DNA of 64,000 nucleotides from Streptomyces sp. NRRL S-340 (GCF_000720185.1 NZ_JOIY01000007.1:128465-192464), one strand, 5' to 3'; shown: positions 27,589 through 36,836, counted from the first letter of the stretch. Program-made: numbers and translations. Notes: generated by a model not told the origin, from the sequence alone.

Positions 27589-27663
27589 GGGCTCCCTCCT
27601 CGTCGGGCGGACGTCCCTCCGGGTGCCCCCGAACCCATGGGATCACGCCCTGGCACCGGCCGC

Positions 27664-29001
27664 CTACGCTCCGAGGACGCGCGACACCGTGTAGATCAGC
27701 AGTCCCGCCAGCGAGCCCACCACCGTGCCGTTGATCCGGATGAACTGCAGGTCACGGCCGATGTGCGCCTCGATCTTGCGGGTGGTGTGCTCGGCGTCCC
27801 AGCCCGCCACGGTGTCGGTGATCAGCGAGGTGATCTCCTTGCGGTACGTCGTCACCACGTACACCGCGGCACCCTCCACCCAGCGGTCCACCTTGCCCTG
27901 GGCCTTGGGGTCCTCGGCCATCCGGTTGCCCAGGGAGAGCAGGGAGGCCCGCACCCGCATCCGCAGCTCGCTGCGCTCGTCCTCCGCCGCCGAGACGATC
28001 ATCGACCGTACGGCGGACCAGGCCGAGGCGATCAGGTCCTGGACCTCGCCGCGGCCCAGCACCTCGCTCTTGAGGCGTTCGACACGGGCCCGGGTGTCGC
28101 CGTCGGACTGGAGGTCGCAGGCGAAGTCGGTGAGGAAGCGGTCCAGGGCGCCGCGCGCGGGATGGCTCGGCATGTCCCGCATCTCGGTGACGAAGCGCAG
28201 CAGCTCCCTGTAGACGCGCTCACCGACCTTCCGGTCGACGAACTTCGGGGTCCAGCCGGGCGCCCCGCCCTGCACCGCGTCCATCACGGAGTCGCCGTGC
28301 AGCACCAGCCAGTCGTGCGCCCGGCTGACGACCAGGTCGACGACGCGCCGGTGCCCGCCGTCGGCGACGATCTTCTCCAGCATCTTGCCGAGCCCGGGCG
28401 CGATCTCCTGCACCGCCGCCCGGCGCGTGATCGCCTCGCCGACCACCGCCTGCACGTCGGAGTCGCGCAGCACCGTCAGCGCGCCGCGCAGCGCGGTGGC
28501 CAGTTCGGCGGTCACCCGGTCGGCGTGCTCCGGGCGGGCGAGCCAGGCGCCCAGCCGGCCGCCGATGCCGACGGCGCGCAGCCGCTGCCGCACGACGTCC
28601 TCGGAGAGGAAGTTCTCGCCGACGAACTCGCCCAGCGAGACGCCGAGCTGGTCCTTCTTGGTGGGGATGATCGCGGTGTGCGGGATGGGCAGCCCGAGCG
28701 GGTGCCGGAAGAGGGCGGTGACCGCGAACCAGTCGGCGAGCGCGCCGACCATGCCCGCCTCGGTGGCCGCGGCGACGTACCCCGCCCAGGCACCGGCACC
28801 GGTGTGCTCGGCCCACTTGGCCAGGACGTACACCACCGCCACGAACAGCAGGAGCCCCGTCGCGGTGAGCTTCATCCGGCGCACACCGCGCCGGCGCTCC
28901 TCGTCGGCGGGGCTGAACACGGTCATCGCGCGCCGGGGGACGGCCGCGGCGTCCGCCGCTTCCGCGTCCGCCTGTGGCACCGCCGTCGTCGTTCGTTCCA
29001 T
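27664..29001 (-). CDS. DUF445 family membrane protein
   Basis: Protein of 445 residues of the DUF445 (YheB-like) family: one N-terminal helix (LTATGLLLFVAVVYVLAKWAE), the conserved GALADWFAVTALFRHPLGLP segment, a long helical soluble region, and a C-terminal helix (VVGSLAGLLIYTVSRVL). Function unknown. ATG 29001 has GGAG four bases ahead; GTG 29010 would add three residues. Confidence 0.82.
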   Translation of the reverse strand: MERTTTAVPQADAEAADAAAVPRRAMTVFSPADEERRRGVRRMKLTATGLLLFVAVVYVLAKWAEHTGAGAWAGYVAAATEAGMVGALADWFAVTALFRHPLGLPIPHTAIIPTKKDQLGVSLGEFVGENFLSEDVVRQRLRAVGIGGRLGAWLARPEHADRVTAELATALRGALTVLRDSDVQAVVGEAITRRAAVQEIAPGLGKMLEKIVADGGHRRVVDLVVSRAHDWLVLHGDSVMDAVQGGAPGWTPKFVDRKVGERVYRELLRFVTEMRDMPSHPARGALDRFLTDFACDLQSDGDTRARVERLKSEVLGRGEVQDLIASAWSAVRSMIVSAAEDERSELRMRVRASLLSLGNRMAEDPKAQGKVDRWVEGAAVYVVTTYRKEITSLITDTVAGWDAEHTTRKIEAHIGRDLQFIRINGTVVGSLAGLLIYTVSRVLGA

Positions 29002-29192
29002 CCGCTCCACCCGTTCCGTGTTCCCGCACCCGCCCCGCGCACGATTGTCCCCTCCTGACCTACTCCCGGGACGGAACAGGAGTTCCCGGCCTCACCCGGA
29101 AGGGGCGACGGCGCGGGGAGCGACGGCGGCACGGCGGCACGGGGAAAGTCCGCGGACGGCGGAGGCCGACTGCGGGGCGGGGAGAAACCAGC

Positions 29193-29230
29193 GGCAGGAG
29201 CGGCAGGAGGGGCAGGAGGGGCAGGAGGGG
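29193..29230. repeat. Short tandem repeat, GGCAGGAG x4
   Basis: GGCAGGAG recurs four times at about 9-base spacing. It lies in the non-coding gap between the DUF1707 stop and the DUF445 start and looks like slippage. Confidence 0.6.
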
Positions 29231-29252
29231 CGGGGAGAACGGGAGGAAGGGC

Positions 29253-30143
29253 CTAGAAGTCCCGGTGTCCCCGGCCGTCCCGGCGCTGCTCCCGGCGTTC
29301 GCGGTGCCGCTCCCAGCGCTCCTCGTGCCGCTCGCGGTGCTGCTCAAGCCGCTCCTCGTGGCGTTCCCACTGCCGCTCCCAGCGCTCTCGGCGCTCGTCG
29401 CGGTGACTCCCCTGCAGCTCGCGGCGCTCGGCCCTGCGGTCCAGCTTCTCCTGGCGGCGCTCCTCCTTCTGCCGCTGGCGCTCGGCCCTGGTCAGCTTGC
29501 GCTCGACCCCCACACCGCCCCAGAAGGCGAAGCCCGTGACGATCACGCGCGGGGCGCCCGGCTCGCCCGGCACGCCCTCCTCGCGGTGGTCGAAGCCGCC
29601 CATGATGCCGATGCCGCGCACGACCACCTCGACACCGGGCGGCACGATCACCTGCGCCCCGCCCATGATCGCGATGCAGTTGATCTCGACCTCGCGGTCG
29701 GCGAAGTCCGCCTCGCGCAGGTCGATCTCGCCGCCGCCCCAGAAGGAGAAGCAGGTGAAGCGCTTGGGAACCGTCCACCGGCCCTTGCGCTGGAAGCCGG
29801 ACATGACGGCGACGGCCCACGACGACGACCCCTCGCCGCCCGTGATCCGTCCCGCCCAACTCCCCTGTGGTGCGGGCTCCTTGTGGAGGGAGACGGCCGG
29901 GGAGAGGGGGACCGCGCCCTGCCCGACCGGCAGGTCACGGGTGATCGGCGCCAGCTCCCCGTACGTGCGCGCCTGGTACGTCGCCTCCAGCCGCTCCTCG
30001 AACTCCGCCATGTCCAGGCGCCCTTCGGCGAGGGCGTCCCGCAGGACCTCGGCGACTCGTTCACGGTCGGCGTCGGAGGCGCGCAGCTCGGGGACGGGGT
30101 GCCCGGCGGGCGTCTCTCCTGGGGGCGGCACGGCGTCGGTCAT
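29253..30143 (-). CDS. DUF1707 domain protein with charged repetitive tail
   Basis: Protein of 296 residues. DUF1707 occupies about 20-75 (ELRASDADRERVAEVLRDAL, then GRLDMAEFEERL and the usual TYGEL). A beta-rich LiaF-like region (about 120-215) has repeated FWGG and IMGG turns. The final about 75 residues are almost entirely Arg, Glu, His, Gln and Trp in WERHEERL-type heptad-like units, predicting a long single helix. DUF1707/LiaF-type proteins act in cell-envelope stress sensing. ATG 30143. The tail is an unusual expansion. Confidence 0.77.
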   Translation of the reverse strand: MTDAVPPPGETPAGHPVPELRASDADRERVAEVLRDALAEGRLDMAEFEERLEATYQARTYGELAPITRDLPVGQGAVPLSPAVSLHKEPAPQGSWAGRITGGEGSSSWAVAVMSGFQRKGRWTVPKRFTCFSFWGGGEIDLREADFADREVEINCIAIMGGAQVIVPPGVEVVVRGIGIMGGFDHREEGVPGEPGAPRVIVTGFAFWGGVGVERKLTRAERQRQKEERRQEKLDRRAERRELQGSHRDERRERWERQWERHEERLEQHRERHEERWERHRERREQRRDGRGHRDF

Positions 30144-30176
30144 GGGCAGCAGCCTACGAGTTCGCCGCGCGGGAGG

Positions 30177-31199
30177 CTACGAGCCCACGCGTTGCGCTCC
30201 GGTCTCGTACATCTTGGCGATCACGGCCTCGATGTCCGGTTCGCGCACCGACAGGTCCACCAGCGGGTAGCGGTCCGCGATCCGGGCCACCAGCGGGGCC
30301 GCCGACTCGCCCGCCGGGAACGCCAGCCACTGCCGCGGCCCCTCGACGCGGACCACGCGCGCGCCCGGCACGTCGACCGGCGGCAGTTCGCGCTCCAGGT
30401 CCACCACCAGGGTGCGTTCGCCCTCCCCCGCCTCGTGCAGGCCGGCCAGCGGGCCGTCGTACATCAGCCGGCCGTGGTCGATCACCATCACCCGCGAGCA
30501 CAACTGCTCGATGTCCTGGAGGTCGTGGGTGGTCAGCAGCACCGTCGTGGCGCGCTCGGCGTTCAGGTCGCGCAGGAACTCACGGACCCTGGACTTGCTG
30601 ACCACGTCCAGGCCGATGGTCGGCTCGTCCAGGTACAGCACCTCCGGGTCGTGCAGCAGGGCCGCCGCGATGTCGCCGCGCATCCGCTGCCCCAGGGAGA
30701 GCTGCCGTACCGGGACGTCCAGCAGGCCGGACAGCTCCAGGAGTTCCACGCAGCGGTCGAGGTTCTCGCGGTAACGGGCGTCGGGGATGCGGTACATGCG
30801 GTGCATCAGCCGGTAGGAGTCGATCAGCGGCAGGTCCCACCACAGGGTCGTCCGCTGCCCGAACACCACCCCGATGCGCTGCGCGAGCCGCGTCCGCTCG
30901 CGCGAGGGGTCGATGCCGGCGACCCGCAGCCGACCGCCGCTCGGGGTCAGGATGCCGGTCAGCATCTTGATCGTCGTCGACTTGCCCGCGCCGTTCGGGC
31001 CGATGTAGCCGACCATCTCGCCGCGCGCCACGGTGAAGGAGATCGAGTCGACCGCCCGCACCCGCCGCCGTTCCCGCTTGAGGAAGCCGGTCTTCTTGCG
31101 CACGTCGAAGACCTTCTCGACCCGGTCGAGTTCGATGAAGGCCCCGCCGGCCGTCCGCTCGCGGGCGCTCCCGAGCGCGCCGTCCGCTCCCGTGTCCAT
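30177..31199 (-). CDS. ABC-2 exporter ATP-binding protein
   Basis: ATPase of 340 residues, last gene of a three-gene exporter operon. Motifs: GPNGAGKST (Walker A), LSLGQRMRGD (a variant of LSGGQ typical of this branch), VLYLDEPTIGLD (Walker B) and TTHD. A region after residue 250 is specific to DrrA/YhaQ-like exporters. ATG 31199 lies 19 bases after the permease stop. Probably exports a lipid, peptide or drug; no dedicated substrate gene is adjacent. Confidence 0.87.
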   Translation of the reverse strand: MDTGADGALGSARERTAGGAFIELDRVEKVFDVRKKTGFLKRERRRVRAVDSISFTVARGEMVGYIGPNGAGKSTTIKMLTGILTPSGGRLRVAGIDPSRERTRLAQRIGVVFGQRTTLWWDLPLIDSYRLMHRMYRIPDARYRENLDRCVELLELSGLLDVPVRQLSLGQRMRGDIAAALLHDPEVLYLDEPTIGLDVVSKSRVREFLRDLNAERATTVLLTTHDLQDIEQLCSRVMVIDHGRLMYDGPLAGLHEAGEGERTLVVDLERELPPVDVPGARVVRVEGPRQWLAFPAGESAAPLVARIADRYPLVDLSVREPDIEAVIAKMYETGAQRVGS

Positions 31200-31218
31200 G
31201 TCCTGTGTCCCTCCAGCT

Positions 31219-32202
31219 TCAGCTTCCCGTACTCCGGTACGACCGCAGTCCCGCCCGCCACGCCAGTCCCGCCAGCGCGCAGCACGCCGCCGCCACCAGC
31301 GGCGGGGTGAACGCCGTCCACCACGGCAGCCCCAGCGGGTAGGGGCGTTCGAGCACATAGGCCGCGGGGACCCAGTTGACGAAGGCCAGCGGCAGGACGA
31401 ACGTCACCCCCCGCACCAGCTCCCTGCCGAACACCGTCGGCGGGTACTCCAGCAGCGTGGTGCCGCCGTAGGTGAACGCGTTCTGCACCTCGGAGGCGTC
31501 CTGCGCCACGAACTGGAAGGCCGCGCCCGCCACGAAGACCGCGCAGAAGATGGCGCAGCCGCTCAGCACCATCACCGGCATCAGCAGCACCTTGGCCGGC
31601 GTCCAGTGCAGGTCGAGCGTGCACAGGGCGTACCCCAGCACCAGGAGTCCCTGCGTGACCCGGCCCAGCCGGCGCAGCGCGAACCGGTCCGCGGCGACCT
31701 GCGCGAGGACCGGCGCCGGGCGGACCAGCAGCGTGTCCAGGGTGCCGTCGCGCACCCGCCGCCCCAGCCGGTCCATCGAGCCGATCGTGAGGTCGGCCAG
31801 CCCGAAGGACGTGCCGGACAGCCCGTAGAGGAAGGCGATCTCGGGCAGCGAGTAGCCGCCCAGCGCGTCCACGCGGGAGAACATCAGCAGGATCGCCACG
31901 AAGTCGAGCGCGGTCGCCGCGAAGTTCCCGAAGGTGGTCATCACGAAGGAGGCCCGGTAGGCCATCGTGGAACGCAGCCACATCGCGGCGATCATGCGGT
32001 AGGCGCGCAGACCGTCGGCGAGCCGGCCGCGGGACGCGGACCCGGGGTCCGCGGCGGGCGGTGCGGAGGCGGTGGCGGGCGGTACGACGTCCGGGGCGGC
32101 CGGAACGGAGCCCGGGTCGGCCGGAACGGAGCCCGGGTCGGCCGGAACGGAGCCCGGGTCGGCCGGTACGGAGCCCGGCGTGTCGCCGGTGAGGTCAGCC
32201 AC
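31219..32202 (-). CDS. ABC-2 transporter permease, second subunit
   Basis: Integral membrane permease of 327 residues with about six helices (for example FAATALDFVAILLMF, LPLAFVNWVPAAYVLE). It carries an N-terminal proline-rich repeat of GSVPADP units (residues about 8-36), encoded by the 21-bp DNA repeat at 32100-32180, unusual for the family. The GTG start overlaps the first permease's stop by 8 bases. It belongs to the ABC-2 family pfam06182 by pattern. Confidence 0.8.
   Translation of the reverse strand: MADLTGDTPGSVPADPGSVPADPGSVPADPGSVPAAPDVVPPATASAPPAADPGSASRGRLADGLRAYRMIAAMWLRSTMAYRASFVMTTFGNFAATALDFVAILLMFSRVDALGGYSLPEIAFLYGLSGTSFGLADLTIGSMDRLGRRVRDGTLDTLLVRPAPVLAQVAADRFALRRLGRVTQGLLVLGYALCTLDLHWTPAKVLLMPVMVLSGCAIFCAVFVAGAAFQFVAQDASEVQNAFTYGGTTLLEYPPTVFGRELVRGVTFVLPLAFVNWVPAAYVLERPYPLGLPWWTAFTPPLVAAACCALAGLAWRAGLRSYRSTGS
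32100..32180. repeat. 21-bp tandem repeat inside permease gene
   Basis: GGAACGGAGCCCGGGTCGGCC repeats three times in register with a diverged fourth copy. Because the unit is a multiple of three it encodes GSVPADP repeats, so copy number can vary without frameshift. Confidence 0.8.
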
Positions 32203-32995
32203 CCTGGACCACCACCCGGCGCGTCGCCACCGTCTGCAGCAGCCGCCCCGCCGCCAGCAGCGCCACCGCCCACGCACCCTGGAAGGCGTACGTGCGCAGC
32301 GGATCCGCGTGCCCGAGCAGGACGTCGGCCGGGGCCTGGAGCAGCGACGACCACGGCAGGACCCGTACGACCTCGCCGAGGGCGCCCGGGAAGACGTTCA
32401 GCGGCAGGAGCATCCCCGAGCAGAAGAGCCCGGCCAGCCACGCGATCTGCACGACTCCCGCCCCGTCGAGCAGCCAGAACGCGCTCAGCGCCACCAGGTA
32501 CCGGATGCCGAAGCTCACCAGCATCGCCAGCGGCACCGCGCCGAGGAAGGCCGCCCAGGTCACCGGGTCGGTGGGCAGCATGGCCGGGAAGACCAGCGCC
32601 CCGAACACGAAGGGCACCACCCCGCGGCCCAGCAGCTGGAAGACCGCCCGGCCCAGGTCCGCCGCGAGCCACCACAGCTGAAGGTCGGCCGGGCGGTGGA
32701 GATCCGTGGCGATGTCCCCCGTACGGATGCGCTCCATCAGCTCGTCCTCGACCCCGCCCCCGCCGATCGCGAGCGTCGCCAGGAACGCCTGGCCCAGCCA
32801 CACGTACGTCACCGCCTGGGAGTGGTCGTACCCTCCCAGATGCGGGCGGGCGTCCCACAGCGCGAGATAGGTGTACACGAGGATCAGGCCGAAGACCGTG
32901 TTCGTGAACACCCCGGCCGCCGTGGCCGCCCGATACGTCGCGTACCGTCTGAATCCGCCTGCCGCGACGGCCACGTACAACCGTCCAGCGCCCAC
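32195..32995 (-). CDS. ABC-2 transporter permease, first subunit
   Basis: Membrane permease of 266 residues, first gene of the exporter operon. About six helices are visible (TAAGVFTNTVFGLILVYTYL, VPFVFGALVFPAML, VVQIAWLAGLFCSGMLLPLN). GTG 32995 has GGAGGG seven bases upstream and yields a normal N-terminus (MGAGRLYVAVAAGG); the upstream in-frame region is less convincing. It pairs with the following permease to form a heterodimeric channel. Confidence 0.8.
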   Translation of the reverse strand: MGAGRLYVAVAAGGFRRYATYRAATAAGVFTNTVFGLILVYTYLALWDARPHLGGYDHSQAVTYVWLGQAFLATLAIGGGGVEDELMERIRTGDIATDLHRPADLQLWWLAADLGRAVFQLLGRGVVPFVFGALVFPAMLPTDPVTWAAFLGAVPLAMLVSFGIRYLVALSAFWLLDGAGVVQIAWLAGLFCSGMLLPLNVFPGALGEVVRVLPWSSLLQAPADVLLGHADPLRTYAFQGAWAVALLAAGRLLQTVATRRVVVQGG

Positions 32996-33187
32996 GTCAC
33001 GCCCTCCAAGCTCCGCCGACACCGAAGCGCAGGAGCCTAGTGCGCGCGGAACGTGAGGTGCCACGCATTTTCCGCGCGCCGGAAGTTCCGGAGCGCGGGA
33101 ACGGAACGTGAGGTACGAGAGTCTTCATCCGGGGGCGCAGAAGACGCATGAGGGCGTACGGGAACGTACGAGGCGAAACAGGAGTCC

Positions 33188-36100
33188 GTGCACGAGATGA
33201 GCGACGAGCCGCAGCCGAAGGCCGGGGCGCAGCAGCCAGGGACCGGCGCGCAGCCGCAGCCGGGAGCGCGACCGCCGTCGCGGCCCGGCCGGGAGCCGCA
33301 GGAACGGCCCGGCCCACGACCGGAGGCCGGGGCACAGCGCCAGGGCCCCAAAGCGGGACGGGACTTCGGCGCGGGGGCCGCCCGTGGCACGGAGTCGGCC
33401 TCCGGCGCGGGGTCTCCCTCCGGTCCGGGGTCCGGCTCCGGCACGGGGTCTCCCTCCGGTCCGGGGTCCGCCTCCGGTGCGGGATCCGCCTCCGGTGCGC
33501 AGAAGAGCCCCGGTGCGGGCCCGCGGTCGGGCTCGGGCGGTGCCGGAGCCGGTTCGCGGCCCGGCGCGGGGGCCGGCACCGGGGGTGAGGCCGGTCGTCC
33601 GGACGCCGCTCCGGTGCCGGATGCGGCACCGGGGTCAGCACCGGAGGCCGGGCGGGATCCCCTGCGTGAGCCCGGACGGGAGCCGGAGCCGCAGGGCGCG
33701 CCGCGACGTCGTACGGCACCTCCCGCCTGGGCCGCGACGGGAGCCGGTGCCAACGGACGCAAGGCACCGGCCTCCTCCCCCGCCGCCATGACCACCGCGG
33801 CCCACGCCTCCGTCGCCGGCGGCGGCAACGCGGGCGCGGGCGGCGGCGGGACGCCGGGCCCGGACGGCAAGGGCGGCACGGGCGGCACGGGCAAACGCCC
33901 CAAGCGCCGGCGTACCGGCTGGCGGCGGATCTTCCCCACCTGGCGCATGACGCTCGGCACGTTCCTCACGCTCGTCCTGCTGGGCTTCGGCGCGTTCTTC
34001 CTCGGCTACTCGCTGGTCAAGATCCCGTCCGCCAACGCCCTCGCCGTCAAGCAGGCCAACGTCTACCTCTACGCCGACGGCACCGAGATCGCCCGCGACG
34101 GCGAGGTCAACCGCGAGAGCGTCCCGCTGGACCAGGTCTCCAAGGCCGCCCAGCACGCCGTGCTCGCCGCCGAGGACCGCGACTTCTACAGCGAGTCCGC
34201 CATCGACCCCAAGGCCATCGTCCGCGGCGGCTGGAACACCGTCACCGGCAAGGGCAAGCAGTCCGGCTCCACGATCACCCAGCAGTACGTCAAGAACTAC
34301 TACCTGGGCCAGGAACAGACCGTCACCCGCAAGGTGAAGGAGTTCTTCATCTCGATCAAGCTGGACCGCAACAAGTCCAAGGACGAGATCTTCGAGGGCT
34401 ACCTCAACACCAGCTTCTTCGGCCGCAACGCGTACGGCATCCAGGCCGCCGCGCAGGCGTACTACGGCGTGAAGGCCAAGGACCTCGACCCGGCCCAGGC
34501 CGCCTACCTCGCCGCGCTGGTCAACGCCCCCAGCGAGTACGACGTCTCCGCCCACCCGGAGAACAAGCAGGCGGCCGTCGCCCGCTGGAACTACGTCCTG
34601 GACGGCATGGTCAAGAAGGGCTGGCTCGGCGCCTCCGAGCGGGCCGGCCTGAAGTTCCCGGAGCCCAGGTCCGCCACCGTCCCGACGAACATGGCCGGGC
34701 AGCGCGGCTACCTCGTGCGCGCGGTGAAGGACTACCTGGCCAAGAACAAGATCCTCGACGAGGACGAACTGGCCGCCGGCGGCTACCGCATCACCACCAC
34801 CCTGCAGAAGAAGAAGCAGGACGCCTTCGTCAAGGCGGTCGACGACCAGCTGATCGACAAGCTGGACAAGAAGAACAACAAGACCGACACCTACGTCCGC
34901 GCCGGCGGCGCCGCGGTCGACCCGAAGACCGGGCAGGTCGTGGCGATGTACGGCGGCATCGACTACGTGAAGCAGTACACCAACAACGCCACCCGGCGGG
35001 ACTTCCAGGTCGGCTCCACCTTCAAGCCGTTCGTCCTCACCTCCGCCGTGCAGAACGACTCCACCACCCAGGACTCGCGCCCCATCACCCCCAACACCCT
35101 CTACGACGGCACCGACAAGCGGCCCGTACAGGGCTGGAACGGGGGCCACTACGCCCCGGAGAACGAGGACCAGCAGTCCTACGGCGACATCACCGTCCGC
35201 GAGGCCACCGACAAGTCCGTCAACGCGGTGTACGCGCAGATGGCCGTCGACGTCGGCTCCGACAAGGTCAAGGACACCGCGCTCGCCCTCGGCCTCCCCT
35301 CCGACACCCCGGAGCTGATCGGCTCCCCGTCGATCGCGCTCGGCGTGGCCCAGGCCAGCGTCGTGGACATGGCCGAGGCGTACGCGACCCTCGCCAACCA
35401 CGGCAAGCACGGCACGTACACGATCATCAAGAAGATCACCAAGGACGGCGCCGACGCGGTGGCCCTGCCGGGCCACGACAGCACCGTCTCGCAGGCCGTC
35501 AGCCGCGAGGCCGCCGACACCACCACCGCCGTGCTGCAGAGCGTCGTCCAGAACGGCACCGGCGCGCCCGCCCAGGCGATCGGCCGCCCGGCCGCCGCCA
35601 AGACGGGTACCGCCGAGAACGACCAGGCGGCCTGGTTCGCCGGATACACACCCGACCTCGCCACCGTCGTCTCCGTCATGGGCCAGGACCCGGAGACCGC
35701 CGCGCACAAGCCGCTCTACGGCGCCCTCGGCCTCGCCCGCGTCAACGGCAGCGGGCCGCCCGGCAGCATCTGGGCGCAGTTCATGGGCGACGCCCTCAAG
35801 GGCACCCCGGTCAGCGACTTCGACCTCCAGCTCCAGCCCGGCGCCGACCAGACCCAGGCGCCGCCGAGCGACCCCGCGCAGACCAGCCCCGGCACCGGCA
35901 CCGGCGGCGGTGACACGGCCGGCTCGGCCAGCCCCGGCCAGACCACGCAGGGCCAGAGCACCCAGGGCCAGGACCGGGGACAGACCGGCGGCACGCCCAC
36001 CGACGGCGGCGGAACGCCCACCGACGGCGGCGGCACCGGCGACACCCAGGGCGGCCCCGGCGGCGACACCGGCGCCACGGACGGCACCGGCGGCACTCCG

Positions 36101-36310
36101 CCCACCGGCGGGGACACCCAGGGCGGCGGCACCCCCGGCGGCTCCGGCGGCGGTACGCCGACCACCGGGGACCCGACGGGAGGCGGCGGCGCGGGCGGCG
36201 ACGGCGGGACCGGGACCAGCACGGGCCCGGGCGCGGGCGGCACGGGCACGGACACCGGCACGACGACGGGCACCGGCCACGGCCAGCACGTCACCGCGGC
36301 GCGGGAGTAG
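33188..36310 (+). CDS. Class A penicillin-binding protein (transglycosylase/transpeptidase)
   Basis: Bifunctional peptidoglycan synthase of 1040 residues. A disordered Gly/Pro/Ala-rich cytoplasmic region (1-250) precedes a membrane helix (about 255-278), a GT51 glycosyltransferase with Glu329 in AAEDRDFY and STITQQYVKN, and a transpeptidase with Ser610-Thr-Phe-Lys613, the SVN motif and Lys805-Thr-Gly. An extracellular Gly/Thr/Pro tail follows (about 890-1040). Both low-complexity ends are much longer than usual, common in actinomycetes. GTG 33188 has GGAG close by; ATG 33197 is possible. Confidence 0.9.
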   Translation: MHEMSDEPQPKAGAQQPGTGAQPQPGARPPSRPGREPQERPGPRPEAGAQRQGPKAGRDFGAGAARGTESASGAGSPSGPGSGSGTGSPSGPGSASGAGSASGAQKSPGAGPRSGSGGAGAGSRPGAGAGTGGEAGRPDAAPVPDAAPGSAPEAGRDPLREPGREPEPQGAPRRRTAPPAWAATGAGANGRKAPASSPAAMTTAAHASVAGGGNAGAGGGGTPGPDGKGGTGGTGKRPKRRRTGWRRIFPTWRMTLGTFLTLVLLGFGAFFLGYSLVKIPSANALAVKQANVYLYADGTEIARDGEVNRESVPLDQVSKAAQHAVLAAEDRDFYSESAIDPKAIVRGGWNTVTGKGKQSGSTITQQYVKNYYLGQEQTVTRKVKEFFISIKLDRNKSKDEIFEGYLNTSFFGRNAYGIQAAAQAYYGVKAKDLDPAQAAYLAALVNAPSEYDVSAHPENKQAAVARWNYVLDGMVKKGWLGASERAGLKFPEPRSATVPTNMAGQRGYLVRAVKDYLAKNKILDEDELAAGGYRITTTLQKKKQDAFVKAVDDQLIDKLDKKNNKTDTYVRAGGAAVDPKTGQVVAMYGGIDYVKQYTNNATRRDFQVGSTFKPFVLTSAVQNDSTTQDSRPITPNTLYDGTDKRPVQGWNGGHYAPENEDQQSYGDITVREATDKSVNAVYAQMAVDVGSDKVKDTALALGLPSDTPELIGSPSIALGVAQASVVDMAEAYATLANHGKHGTYTIIKKITKDGADAVALPGHDSTVSQAVSREAADTTTAVLQSVVQNGTGAPAQAIGRPAAAKTGTAENDQAAWFAGYTPDLATVVSVMGQDPETAAHKPLYGALGLARVNGSGPPGSIWAQFMGDALKGTPVSDFDLQLQPGADQTQAPPSDPAQTSPGTGTGGGDTAGSASPGQTTQGQSTQGQDRGQTGGTPTDGGGTPTDGGGTGDTQGGPGGDTGATDGTGGTPPTGGDTQGGGTPGGSGGGTPTTGDPTGGGGAGGDGGTGTSTGPGAGGTGTDTGTTTGTGHGQHVTAARE

Positions 36311-36320
36311 TAGCCCGCCC

Positions 36321-36374
36321 GCGGGGCCCGCGCGGGGCACGGGCCGGAAGGCCTGAGCCCCGCGCGGGCCCCGC
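36321..36374. terminator. Perfect 18-bp-arm hairpin terminator
   Basis: Arms 36321-36338 and 36357-36374 are perfect inverted repeats around an 18-base loop. It lies between the convergent penicillin-binding protein and SMR genes, so it can stop transcription from both sides. Confidence 0.85.
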
Positions 36375-36389
36375 GCCGGTGACGAGTCC

Positions 36390-36710
36390 TCAGTGACCCG
36401 AGGTGGCCTTCAGACCCACCACGGCCACCAGCAGCAGACAGACGAAGAAGATCCGGGCGGCGGTCGCCGGCTCCCCCAGCACCACCATGCCGAGCACCGC
36501 CGCACCGGCCGCCCCGATGCCCACCCACACGCCGTAGGCGGTACCGATGGGCAGCGAACGGGCGGCGTAGGACAGCAGCAGCATGCTCGCGACGATCCCC
36601 GCCCCGGTCAGGACGCTGGGCACCGGCCGCGTGAACCCCTCGCTGTACTTCATCCCGATCGACCAGCCCACTTCCAGCAGACCGGCGACGACAAGCAGAA
36701 CCCAGGCCAC
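36390..36710 (-). CDS. Small multidrug resistance (SMR) transporter, probable guanidinium exporter (Gdx/SugE type)
   Basis: Four-helix membrane protein of 106 residues, the normal SMR length. The essential glutamate is in AGLLEVGWSIGMKYSEGF, and GTAYGVWVGIGA follows in helix 3. GTG 36710 is chosen because GGAGG sits eight bases upstream and the product then starts MAWVLL as in the family; an upstream ATG at 36770 has no ribosome site and would add an unusual tail. A guanidine-III riboswitch candidate at 36776-36818 lies in its leader, which argues for guanidinium export rather than general drug efflux. Confidence 0.87.
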   Translation of the reverse strand: MAWVLLVVAGLLEVGWSIGMKYSEGFTRPVPSVLTGAGIVASMLLLSYAARSLPIGTAYGVWVGIGAAGAAVLGMVVLGEPATAARIFFVCLLLVAVVGLKATSGH

Positions 36711-36775
36711 GACGGGCACCTCCGCGAAGACGGCGACGCCGGGCGGTCGACCGGGCGTCACGACGGACATCAGGT

Positions 36776-36818
36776 GCGTCGTCTTTGCCTTCGACCCGGT
36801 ACGGCGCGTCTCGTCGGG
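36776..36818 (-). promoter_or_regulatory. Guanidine-III (ykkC-III) riboswitch candidate
   Basis: Read on the minus strand the element begins CCCGACGAG, continues ACGCGCCGTACC and ends AAAGACGACGC. This matches the published guanidine-III aptamer layout (CCGGACGAG, GCGCCGUACC, CAAGACGGCGC) almost base for base. P1 (CCCG with CGGG) shows a compensatory change relative to the CCGG/CCGG of the reference. P2 (GCGCCGT with ACGACGC) forms the pseudoknot with one C-A mismatch. It ends 65 bases before the SMR start, the expected gene context. Confidence 0.75.
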
Positions 36819-36836
36819 CTCCCTTCCGAGGTTAGC

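Noticed and set aside
33635..36340. 901-residue open frame antisense to the penicillin-binding protein
   Set aside because: Long antisense frames are a by-product of extreme third-position GC; this one shows no domain motif and mirrors a real gene. The same holds for 45610-48081 (+), 55896-58358 (+) and 59028-61946 (+).
36711..36770. ATG 36770 as start of the SMR transporter
   Set aside because: No ribosome site, atypical N-terminus, and it would lie only five bases from the riboswitch aptamer.
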